Shown piece by piece: positions 31,131 to 38,431 of a stretch of 64,000 nucleotides of DNA; position 1 is the stretch's first letter, and every line of letters begins with the position of its first letter. Location of the stretch: contig CACGCL010000005.1 of the NCBI GenBank assembly GCA_902571525.1, positions 1-64,000 on the forward strand, written 5' to 3'. Made by a program: the position numbers and the translations under genes. The notes under the pieces were generated by a model. It worked only from the letters and a program-made list of their open reading frames with translations. It ran no database searches and had not been told where the DNA came from. The DNA is from an uncultured Pelagibacteraceae bacterium. GTDB taxonomy: Bacteria; Pseudomonadota; Alphaproteobacteria; Pelagibacterales; Pelagibacteraceae.

Positions 31131-32798
31131 TTATAATCCAAAAACTAATTTTTTTTCAATTTCTTTTTTTAGCTCTTCTTCGGTATCCTCTAATTTTAAA
31201 ACTCCATTCCAAAAATACCTTGCTTGTACTTTTTTGTTAAGTTTCCATAATACATCACCATAATGGTCGTTAACAATTGGATCATAGGGCATCAGCTTTA
31301 CAGCTTTTTGAAGATATTTTTTTGCATTAATGAAATCTCCAATTAAATAATACGCCCATCCAATTGAGTCTGTTATATAAGGATCATTTTTTCTTAAACT
31401 ATATGCTTCCTTTAACATCCCCATTGCATCAGGAATTTTGTAAGATCTTTCAAGCCAACTGTATCCAAGATAATTTAAAACATAAGGTTCATTAGAAACA
31501 ATACTAAGAGATTCAAGTAAATCTTCATCTGCTTTTAAAAAATCTTTTTTTCTTTCGTAACTAGTACCTCTCTTATATAAGAGATCTGCATACTCTTCAG
31601 CGCTGTAATTAGAATATTGTATTAATTTTGAATAAATATCTATTGCACCTTCATAATCTTGGAAATTTCTTAATATGTTAGCCATATCAAACAAAACTTT
31701 GTTAGATGGTTTTTGTATTTTTTTATATTCTTTTTTAATAAATTTAAGAGCACTATTTTCGTCTTTAGTTTCTTGGATCATTGAAGCAGTTTTTTTTAAT
31801 TTAAACCAGCTATATATTGCGTTATCTTTACCAATATTATTCAACTCGTTCTTTACCAATTTATATTTTTTAGTATCCATGTAATTTTCAATTAGCAATG
31901 TTGAATTTAGAGTAAATTCTGGATTAAGATATTTAGACAACATTATATAAAAGTTTGAGTCTTTGAACAAATTTTGAGATGAATAAAGATTTGCGATTAA
32001 ATAAAAAAATTCTGCAATAATGTCTTTCTCATTTTTGCAAGAAAACAAGTCATTTAATTTTTTATAATTATTTTCTTCTATCCAATTAACTGATTGGGCT
32101 ACTATCAATGGTTTATTAAGTTGATTAATATCCTTTAAAACTAGATCAATTTTACGAAATTTTTTTTTCTCTATTAAATAATCTAAATAAAAATATATGT
32201 ATCTTGAACTGCTTCCGTCATATTCAATAAATTCTTCAAATCTTTTATCTGTATTTTCAAAGTCTAAATAACAGCTTATAAAAGTTAAACTTATATCATC
32301 TAATTCCGCAAAATTATTATTTTTATAACTTTTAATATCTTTATTTTTAAAAACTTCTAAATAATTTCTTAAAACTTTCGTAAGAATAATATGATACCTA
32401 TTATTTGTATCAATTAATCTCTCTATTTTTTTTAAATTGGAATTACTTTCTTCAAAATTTTTGTTAATTACGTTATCTACAAGAAGAATCAGTTCCTTTT
32501 CCAAAAAAGAATAATTGTTCTCAGAATATCTAATTTTTTTAATTGCTATATCAATCTTTTCATTTGCAACCAGTGATTTTATATAATTTTTAAAATATTC
32601 GTTGTGCTTGTCGTTCAAAATCTTTGAATTTTCCAAGAATTTTAAGGAATTTTTTGCATCATTATTACTTATAGATAAAATTGCTGAAAAATAATTAGAC
32701 AAATTTTTTTGGTCAAATTTTTCTAAATCACTTATTTTAGAAAATGATGATGTCTGATATATTAGAAATATTATAAAAAAATAAACATATTTTTGCAT
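31131..32798 (-). CDS. Secreted or periplasmic tetratricopeptide-repeat protein
   Basis: Protein of 555 aa with a hydrophobic signal segment (residues 2-20) and a long helical body. The C-terminal third has clear TPR units, for example AEEYADLLYKRGTSYERKKD, DPYITDSIGWAYYLIGDFIN and DPIVNDHYGDVLWKLNKKVQ. TPR proteins of this size beside ispE are common in alphaproteobacteria, where they are thought to be envelope scaffold proteins; no enzymatic motif is seen. Its start is 11 bp from the divergent uracil-DNA glycosylase gene. Confidence 0.8.
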   Translation of the reverse strand: MQKYVYFFIIFLIYQTSSFSKISDLEKFDQKNLSNYFSAILSISNNDAKNSLKFLENSKILNDKHNEYFKNYIKSLVANEKIDIAIKKIRYSENNYSFLEKELILLVDNVINKNFEESNSNLKKIERLIDTNNRYHIILTKVLRNYLEVFKNKDIKSYKNNNFAELDDISLTFISCYLDFENTDKRFEEFIEYDGSSSRYIYFYLDYLIEKKKFRKIDLVLKDINQLNKPLIVAQSVNWIEENNYKKLNDLFSCKNEKDIIAEFFYLIANLYSSQNLFKDSNFYIMLSKYLNPEFTLNSTLLIENYMDTKKYKLVKNELNNIGKDNAIYSWFKLKKTASMIQETKDENSALKFIKKEYKKIQKPSNKVLFDMANILRNFQDYEGAIDIYSKLIQYSNYSAEEYADLLYKRGTSYERKKDFLKADEDLLESLSIVSNEPYVLNYLGYSWLERSYKIPDAMGMLKEAYSLRKNDPYITDSIGWAYYLIGDFINAKKYLQKAVKLMPYDPIVNDHYGDVLWKLNKKVQARYFWNGVLKLEDTEEELKKEIEKKLVFGL

Positions 32799-32809
32799 TC
32801 ACTGAACAT

Positions 32810-33505
32810 ATGACTAAAAATAATTTAAATCAAAGAAATAAATTTGAAAATTACTTATACAAACCTAAGTTTGATTATGAAAATAAACCAATTAATAGAT
32901 TTCAAAAAGATGAAATTTCTAAAAATAAATTTGAATTATTAAAAAAATTAAAATCAAAAATTGAAAATTTACAAGAATGCGAACTAAAAAATAATGCAAG
33001 CAAAATTGTATTTGGTGATGGTAATGCAGAAAGTCCGTTAATGATTGTAGGTGAAGGCCCAGGTCAAAAAGAGGATGAGATAGGCAAACCATTTGTAGGC
33101 GATGCGGGGATCTTGTTAAATAAAATGCTCGCAGCAATTAATATAAATAGAAAAGATATTTATATTACTAATGTTGTAAATTATAGACCGCCTTCAAATA
33201 GAAAACCTGAGATGAACGAAATTAAAAGATATACTGAATTTTTATATGAGCATGTTGATATTATTAAACCAAAAATCCTTATTTTGTTGGGCAGCACTGC
33301 AATGGAAGCATTTTTTGGATCAAATTTAAAAATATCTAAAGAGAGAGGTGTATGGAAAGAAATTCTGATTAAAGATAATACTTTTTTAACTATGTTAACC
33401 TTTCATCCAGCATACTTACTAAGGCAAGCTGATCAAAAAAAATATTCTTGGATAGATTTAAAAGAAATAAGAAAAAAAATTGATGAACTTAAAATCAATA
33501 TTTAA
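32810..33505 (+). CDS. Family 4 uracil-DNA glycosylase lacking the Fe-S ligands
   Basis: Removes uracil from DNA in base excision repair. The family 4 motifs are present: VFGDGNAESPLMIVGEGPG (residues 67-85), EDEIGKPFVGDAG, TNVVNYRPPSNRKP and the late TFHPAYLLR. Canonical members use four cysteines to bind a 4Fe-4S cluster. Here only Cys57 is present in the entire 231 aa; the positions in the RPP motif (Tyr125) and the following helix (Tyr141) are tyrosines. The fold is probably kept without a cluster. rnhB overlaps the end by 23 bp. Confidence 0.88.
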   Translation: MTKNNLNQRNKFENYLYKPKFDYENKPINRFQKDEISKNKFELLKKLKSKIENLQECELKNNASKIVFGDGNAESPLMIVGEGPGQKEDEIGKPFVGDAGILLNKMLAAININRKDIYITNVVNYRPPSNRKPEMNEIKRYTEFLYEHVDIIKPKILILLGSTAMEAFFGSNLKISKERGVWKEILIKDNTFLTMLTFHPAYLLRQADQKKYSWIDLKEIRKKIDELKINI

Positions 33506-34079
33506 AAGAAAAAAGAACATAGCAGGTGTTGATGAAGTAGGCAGAGGGAGTTTAATAGGACCTGTGTATGCATCTGCGGTAATTTTAAAAAAAAGCTGTG
33601 ATATTAAAAAATTAAAAGACTCAAAAAAATTAGCCAAAAAAGAACGAGAAGTTTTAAACAAATATATTAAAAAAAACTCTTATTGGTCCATAGCGTCTGC
33701 TTCAATAAAAGAAATAGAGAAATTAAATATTTTAAATGCTTCTTTGCTAGCCATGCAAAGGGCAATTAAAAAGTTAAAAAAAAAACCTGGTCTAGTATTA
33801 ATTGATGGATGCCATATCCCGGTAATGAAAAATTATAATCTAAAATACGTAATTAAGGGTGATCAAAAAATACCTCAAATCTCAGCAGCCTCTATAATTG
33901 CTAAAGTTTCTAGAGACAGTCTAATGAAAAAAATTTCAAAGAATTTTTTGAAATATCAATGGAATAAAAATTGTGGATATGGAACAAAAGTTCATATTCA
34001 AGCGATTAGAAAATTTGGTATAACAAAGCATCACAGACGAACTTTTAAGCCTATACACAACATATTGAGTTCAAGATAA
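33483..34079 (+). CDS. rnhB: Ribonuclease HII
   Basis: Cleaves ribonucleotides in RNA/DNA hybrids and misincorporated ribonucleotides. The active-site acids are in AGVDEVGRGSLIGPVYASA (Asp and Glu near residues 17-18), in LVLIDGC (Asp near residue 107) and in a later Asp after ASIIAKVSRD. About 198 aa. I chose the ATG at 33483; a TTG lies one codon upstream. The start is inside the glycosylase gene. RNase HI is also encoded, at 49.4 kb. Confidence 0.94.
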   Translation: MNLKSIFKRKKNIAGVDEVGRGSLIGPVYASAVILKKSCDIKKLKDSKKLAKKEREVLNKYIKKNSYWSIASASIKEIEKLNILNASLLAMQRAIKKLKKKPGLVLIDGCHIPVMKNYNLKYVIKGDQKIPQISAASIIAKVSRDSLMKKISKNFLKYQWNKNCGYGTKVHIQAIRKFGITKHHRRTFKPIHNILSSR

Positions 34080-34117
34080 TTAAAAACACAATTAATCTAA
34101 AATAATTCAATCATAAG

Positions 34118-34159
34118 TTGACGTCGAGTCCTGCCTGGAGTCTAATTATTATTTTTAAA
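34118..34159 (+). promoter_or_regulatory. ccrM leader with two GAGTC (GANTC) sites
   Basis: The 80 bp between rnhB and the ccrM ATG contain GAGTC at 34126-34130 and again at 34138-34142, 12 bp apart. Both are targets of the methylase encoded just downstream. A TTGAC at 34118 and TAATTA at 34143 could be a weak -35/-10 pair with a spacer of about 19-20 bp. In Caulobacter the ccrM leader also has two GANTC sites that reduce expression when methylated; the same logic here is an inference. Confidence 0.5.
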
Positions 34160-35236
34160 ATGAATAAGTTTAATTTAAAAAACAAGATTATAAATGGGGA
34201 CAGTCTTAAAGAGCTGAAAAAAATCCCTAATGAAAGTTTCGATTTAATCTTTGCAGACCCACCTTACAATTTACAATTAAAAAATGAACTCACAAGACCA
34301 GATAGATCTAAGGTGAGTGCAGTAAATGATAAGTGGGATCAGTTTGAAAACTTTAAAAAATACGATGACTTTACATATGCTTGGCTTCGTGAGTGTAAAA
34401 GAATTTTGAAAAAAAATGGAGCTATTTGGGTAATTGGTAGTTATCATAATATTTTCAGAGTTGGAACAGCCATTCAAAATTTGGGTTTTTGGATATTAAA
34501 TGATGTCATATGGAATAAAAAAAATCCAATGCCTAACTTTAGAGGAACACGATTTACTAACGCACACGAAACTTTAATTTGGGCATCAAAATCTGAAAAG
34601 TCTAAATACACTTTTAACTATCAATCTTTAAAATGTTTAAATGATGATTTACAAATGAGATCAAATTGGGAAATACCTATTTGTAATGGATCAGAGAGGC
34701 TAAAAAAAAATGGTAAAAAAGTTCACTCAACTCAAAAACCTGAGGCTTTACTACATAGAATTTTATTGGCGACTTCTAACAAAAATGAATTGATTTTAGA
34801 TCCCTTCTTAGGCTCTGGTACAACTGCAACAGTAGCTAAAAAATTAGGTAGAAATTATTACGGAATTGAAAAGAAAAAAACTTATTTTAAATCTGCAGAA
34901 CTAAGATTAAAGAAAACAAAACCTATAGAAGATCATTATTTAGATACTCTAAAGAACGGAAGATCTAAACCTAGAGTGCCTTTTGGTTCATTAGTTGAAT
35001 TAGGAATAATTAAACCAGGTACTACTATTTTTGATAATAAAAAGAAGATTACCGCAAAAATAATGGCTGATGGAAGTATTAAACATGCTCAAGCAGAAGG
35101 TTCAATTCATAAAGTAGCAGCTACAATTTTAGGTGCCGAAAGCTGTAATGGTTGGACTTATTGGCATTGTGAATTGGGAAGTAACTTTGTGCCGATAGAT
35201 GACTTGAGACAGAAGTTCCTTCATAAAAGAGATTAG
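34160..35236 (+). CDS. ccrM: CcrM adenine-N6 DNA methyltransferase (GANTC)
   Basis: Cell-cycle-type methylase that modifies adenine in GANTC. It is a beta-class enzyme: the catalytic FADPPYN motif is near residue 32 and the SAM-binding DPFLGSGTTA near residue 213. The C-terminal CcrM-specific DNA-binding domain follows (PRVPFGSLVELGIIKPGTTI, NGWTYWHCELG). I chose the ATG at 34160 (358 aa, the family length), because the upstream TTG at 34118 adds a non-conserved stretch through the GAGTC leader. No restriction enzyme gene is nearby, which suits an orphan methylase. Confidence 0.95.
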   Translation: MNKFNLKNKIINGDSLKELKKIPNESFDLIFADPPYNLQLKNELTRPDRSKVSAVNDKWDQFENFKKYDDFTYAWLRECKRILKKNGAIWVIGSYHNIFRVGTAIQNLGFWILNDVIWNKKNPMPNFRGTRFTNAHETLIWASKSEKSKYTFNYQSLKCLNDDLQMRSNWEIPICNGSERLKKNGKKVHSTQKPEALLHRILLATSNKNELILDPFLGSGTTATVAKKLGRNYYGIEKKKTYFKSAELRLKKTKPIEDHYLDTLKNGRSKPRVPFGSLVELGIIKPGTTIFDNKKKITAKIMADGSIKHAQAEGSIHKVAATILGAESCNGWTYWHCELGSNFVPIDDLRQKFLHKRD

Positions 35237-35244
35237 TTTTGAAT

Positions 35245-36390
35245 TTATCTATAAATTTTACCAAGATAGCTTTGTAAGAACTTTTTATTTTTTACTAATC
35301 TCTTTAAAAGAATATTTCTAAAAAACTTAGTTAAAGGATTAGATAAATGAAATGCAAATTGATTAAATTTTGACCTCCTATTAACCATTTTGGTTTTGCT
35401 TGCTCTATTTTTAAAAAAAGTTTTTTCTAAATTTTTTTCAATACTTTCGAATAATTCATGGGCACCCTCAATTGATTGGGATGCACCTTGGGCAAATGAT
35501 GGTGGAAAAGCAAAAAAAGCATCGCCTATTAAATGAATATTATTATTTTGTATTTTAAGGAACTCATCACTTACAAACACTGGAAATAATTTTAATTCTT
35601 TAATATTTTTAACAAATTCTCTAACTTCGAGAGGGACATTTTCTAAAATTCTTTTGATAAAAGAATTTTCATTAAATAATGAATAATTAACTTGTTCTTC
35701 TAATGAAAGAGTGTGTTTCATAATAGCAATAAAATTTAAATCACCATTGGAATTTAATGGGTAAATAACATAATGAAAGTTTGAACCTAAAAACAAAGCT
35801 ATGTTTTTGTAGTTCACATTTTCAGGAAATTTAGTTAATTTGCCTCTAATGGCTAATGTGTCATTATATTTGGGTTTTACTTTGTTATTTGAAATTATAT
35901 TTTTGCTCTTGGAAAAAACTCCATCAGCAATAATCAAGCAATCGCATTCTTTAGTTTCATTATTTTCAAAAGAAATTTTAATTTTTTTTCCTTGGTCATT
36001 TATTTTTGAAATTTTAAAACCAGTTTTTATTATGTCATCTAAATCTTTTTTTAAAAAATTTATTAAAGTTGATCTTTTTAAAGTAGTATACTCGCTGTCA
36101 TCTGTATTGAACTCTGTAATATCTAGATCGCAAATTTTATTTGAGTCTTTGATTGAAAAAAAATCTATTTTTTCAGGAGTAAATTTTACATTATCAGATA
36201 ATTTACTAAATCCAATTTCATTAAGAAGCTTTACACTATTTACCGAAAGTTGAATACCGTAGCCATCCTCTAAATTAATAGTGTCGTTTTTTTCATAAAT
36301 TATAATTTCGTAATTTAGACTTTTTTTAAAAAGATTGGCAATATACAATCCTGAAATACCTGCTCCAATTATTGCAATTTTTTTCATCAA
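35245..36390 (-). CDS. FAD-dependent monooxygenase (PHBH/UbiH-like)
   Basis: Flavoprotein aromatic hydroxylase family, 381 aa. It has the FAD Rossmann motif IAIIGAGISGLYIANLFKK at the N-terminus, the DG motif CLIIADGVFSKSK near residue 150 and the GD motif IHLIGDAFFAFPPSFAQGAS near residue 290. The substrate is unknown; ubiquinone-ring hydroxylation (UbiH/UbiF type) or oxidation of an aromatic acid are both possible. Its start overlaps the mutY stop by 4 bp on the same strand. It ends 8 bp from convergent ccrM. Confidence 0.8.
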   Translation of the reverse strand: MMKKIAIIGAGISGLYIANLFKKSLNYEIIIYEKNDTINLEDGYGIQLSVNSVKLLNEIGFSKLSDNVKFTPEKIDFFSIKDSNKICDLDITEFNTDDSEYTTLKRSTLINFLKKDLDDIIKTGFKISKINDQGKKIKISFENNETKECDCLIIADGVFSKSKNIISNNKVKPKYNDTLAIRGKLTKFPENVNYKNIALFLGSNFHYVIYPLNSNGDLNFIAIMKHTLSLEEQVNYSLFNENSFIKRILENVPLEVREFVKNIKELKLFPVFVSDEFLKIQNNNIHLIGDAFFAFPPSFAQGASQSIEGAHELFESIEKNLEKTFFKNRASKTKMVNRRSKFNQFAFHLSNPLTKFFRNILLKRLVKNKKFLQSYLGKIYR

Positions 36391-37367
36391 TTTCTTTCGA
36401 GATATTTAACTACTTTTTTAGTGAATGTTGGTAATATGTAATCATTTAATTTTCTTTGATCAATCCAATATGAGGATGAAAATTTTTTAATATTTTTTAA
36501 ATGTAATATTTTTATATTCATATTCATATTGGACATTTTAATATTAAGATTTTTATTAAATTTTTTAGGCTTATGTAATTCTTCCATAGGAAAAATTCTT
36601 AAATTTTTTAAAAAATTAAATTTGGTATTTTTTATTAATAAATATCTTTGGTCTTTTTTATAGACCTTAAGTATAAAATATTTGTTTTTATGTTTTTTTG
36701 GGATTTTTGTTAAATTAAAGTCTTTTTTTTTAAATGATTTACATTTTTTAGTTATCGGACATTGGTAACAAATTGGATTGTTATGTTTGCAAATTAGAGC
36801 ACCAAATTCCATAAGCGCCTGAGCATAATCTCTTGATCGGTTTGAAAATCCTAAAATAGATTTTTTTTCAATTAAATTTCCTTTCTGAATCTCGTTTTCT
36901 TTTTTTAAATAAAGATACCTTTTTAAAATTCTTTCAACATTTCCGTCCAGTGGAATATGTGGCTTATTAAATGCAATAGCTAAAATTGCATTAGCTGTAT
37001 AATCTCCAATACCAGGTAGTGATTTTAAATCTTCAAAATTATCAGGTATTTCCCCATTAAATTTTTTGATTACAGACTGTGCTGCTTTTTTTAAGTTTCG
37101 TGCTCTTGAATAATATCCAAGACCTTCCCAAAGTTTTATTAATTTTTGGTTATCAACACTTGCAAGTTTTTTTATATTTGGAATTTCTTTAATAAATTTG
37201 TTAAAATATGGAATAACAGTTGCAACCTGTGTTTGTTGTAACATAAATTCACTTACAAACGTGTAATATTGTCTTTTTTGACGAGTGACATTTTTTCGCC
37301 ACGGTAATGATCTTTTATTTAAATCATACCATTTAAGAATTTTTTTTGTTACAAATTGATCTTTCAT
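36387..37367 (-). CDS. mutY: Adenine DNA glycosylase MutY
   Basis: Removes adenine opposite 8-oxoguanine. It has an HhH-GPD fold with the catalytic glutamate in FMLQQTQVATV, the hairpin LPGIGDYTANAILAIAF and the catalytic Asp in PLDGNVERIL. All four cluster cysteines are kept in CKHNNPICYQCPITKKC (C-x6-C-x2-C-x5-C). I chose the start at 37367 (MKDQFVTKKILKWYD, 326 aa), which aligns with known MutY starts; the longer reading adds 15 unrelated residues. Its ATG touches the ATG of the divergent DUF721 gene. Confidence 0.94.
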   Translation of the reverse strand: MKDQFVTKKILKWYDLNKRSLPWRKNVTRQKRQYYTFVSEFMLQQTQVATVIPYFNKFIKEIPNIKKLASVDNQKLIKLWEGLGYYSRARNLKKAAQSVIKKFNGEIPDNFEDLKSLPGIGDYTANAILAIAFNKPHIPLDGNVERILKRYLYLKKENEIQKGNLIEKKSILGFSNRSRDYAQALMEFGALICKHNNPICYQCPITKKCKSFKKKDFNLTKIPKKHKNKYFILKVYKKDQRYLLIKNTKFNFLKNLRIFPMEELHKPKKFNKNLNIKMSNMNMNIKILHLKNIKKFSSSYWIDQRKLNDYILPTFTKKVVKYLERN

Positions 37368-37844
37368 ATGCAATTTAAAAAATATACTAAGCAGAGATCT
37401 AGGAGCATTCAAGGTTTAAGATCTTTTAAAGACACTTTGCCTGTAAAAGTAAAAAAAATAATTAATAAAAAGGGCAATATATATCTTGAAATTTTAAATA
37501 ATTGGAAATATGTGGTAGGCAAAGATTTGTTCAATATTTGTTATCCAAACAAATTTAAAAGTTCAAATTCATTGAGAGGCTCAACATTGGAGGTTATGGT
37601 CAACAGAGGGTTTGAAGTAGACGTTGAATATTCAAAAAAAAAAATTATTAATAAAATAAATTCTTTTTTTGGTTATTTTGCAGTTGAAAGATTGAAAATA
37701 ATTACTTTTGAAAAAAATGAAACAAATAATTTAGAAAAAATAAAGATTAGGTCAAAAAAAGATTTTTCTATAAATTTAAAGGATATCAAAAATACGGATT
37801 TAAAAAACGCTCTTATAGATTTAATTAAATCATATAAACAGTAG
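37368..37844 (+). CDS. DUF721 / DciA-like protein
   Basis: Protein of 158 aa resembling DUF721, the family of DciA that helps load the replicative helicase in bacteria lacking DnaC. The N-terminal YTKQRSRSIQGLRSF and the KH-like WKYVVGKDLFNICYPNKFKS then STLEVMVNRGFEVDVEY fit the family; the remainder is a basic tail. The ATG at 37368 sits head-to-head with the mutY ATG (CATATG); a TTG at 37356 would instead overlap it. The DsbA-like gene starts directly after its stop. Confidence 0.7.
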   Translation: MQFKKYTKQRSRSIQGLRSFKDTLPVKVKKIINKKGNIYLEILNNWKYVVGKDLFNICYPNKFKSSNSLRGSTLEVMVNRGFEVDVEYSKKKIINKINSFFGYFAVERLKIITFEKNETNNLEKIKIRSKKDFSINLKDIKNTDLKNALIDLIKSYKQ

Positions 37845-38426
37845 ATGAAAAAAATTAGAATTATATTATTATTTATCTTATGTTTGACTCTCAATCCATC
37901 TTATGCTGATAGAGTAAAACCGATTATAGATGGAAAAAATGATTCAAAAATAAGGATTATAATTTTTGAGTCTTTGACTTGCTCACATTGTGCTAACTTT
38001 CATAAAAATGTTTACCCAGATTTAAAAAAAGAATTTATAGACAAAGGAATTTTATCAATAGAATATAAAAGCTTTCCTCTAAATATTGCTGCTTTAAATG
38101 CTTCTAAGTTAGCACATTGCAATAATGATGGAAATTCTAAATTACTTCATTTTTTGTATGACAACCAAAGCAAATGGGCAAATGGATCATCTGTTGAAGA
38201 ATTAAATAAAAATTTAATTGAGACAATTAAATCTGGAAATTTTAATATAGATGAACAGAAGTGCTTGGATGACAAAATATTGGAGGATTACATTTTAAAT
38301 GATCGAATCGAAGGAGTTAAAAAATTCAATATAAACTCAACTCCTACTCTACTAATAAACGGAAAAAAGTTCGAAAAATCAATTACATTCAAAAATTTGA
38401 AAAAAGTCATAGAAAAACTATTATAG
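37845..38426 (+). CDS. DsbA-family thiol-disulfide oxidoreductase
   Basis: Periplasmic thioredoxin-fold protein, 193 aa. The signal peptide covers about residues 1-21 and ends in NPSYA. The redox site is CSHC in ESLTCSHCANFHKNVYP (about residues 46-49), and the cis-proline loop is in NINSTPTLLINGKKF. Similar to BdbD/DsbA-like proteins of alphaproteobacteria that fold secreted proteins, which could include cytochrome c precursors. It lies between DUF721 and smc with 0 and 5 bp spacing. Confidence 0.88.
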   Translation: MKKIRIILLFILCLTLNPSYADRVKPIIDGKNDSKIRIIIFESLTCSHCANFHKNVYPDLKKEFIDKGILSIEYKSFPLNIAALNASKLAHCNNDGNSKLLHFLYDNQSKWANGSSVEELNKNLIETIKSGNFNIDEQKCLDDKILEDYILNDRIEGVKKFNINSTPTLLINGKKFEKSITFKNLKKVIEKLL

Positions 38427-38431
38427 TTTTA

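Noticed and set aside
34080..34095. A CtrA-type TTAA-N-TTAA box upstream of ccrM
   Set aside because: The spacing is 8 rather than 7, and TTAA is frequent by chance in such AT-rich sequence.
34118..34159. TTG at 34118 as the ccrM start
   Set aside because: It adds 14 residues with no family match and would translate the GAGTC leader; the ATG at 34160 gives the usual 358 aa.
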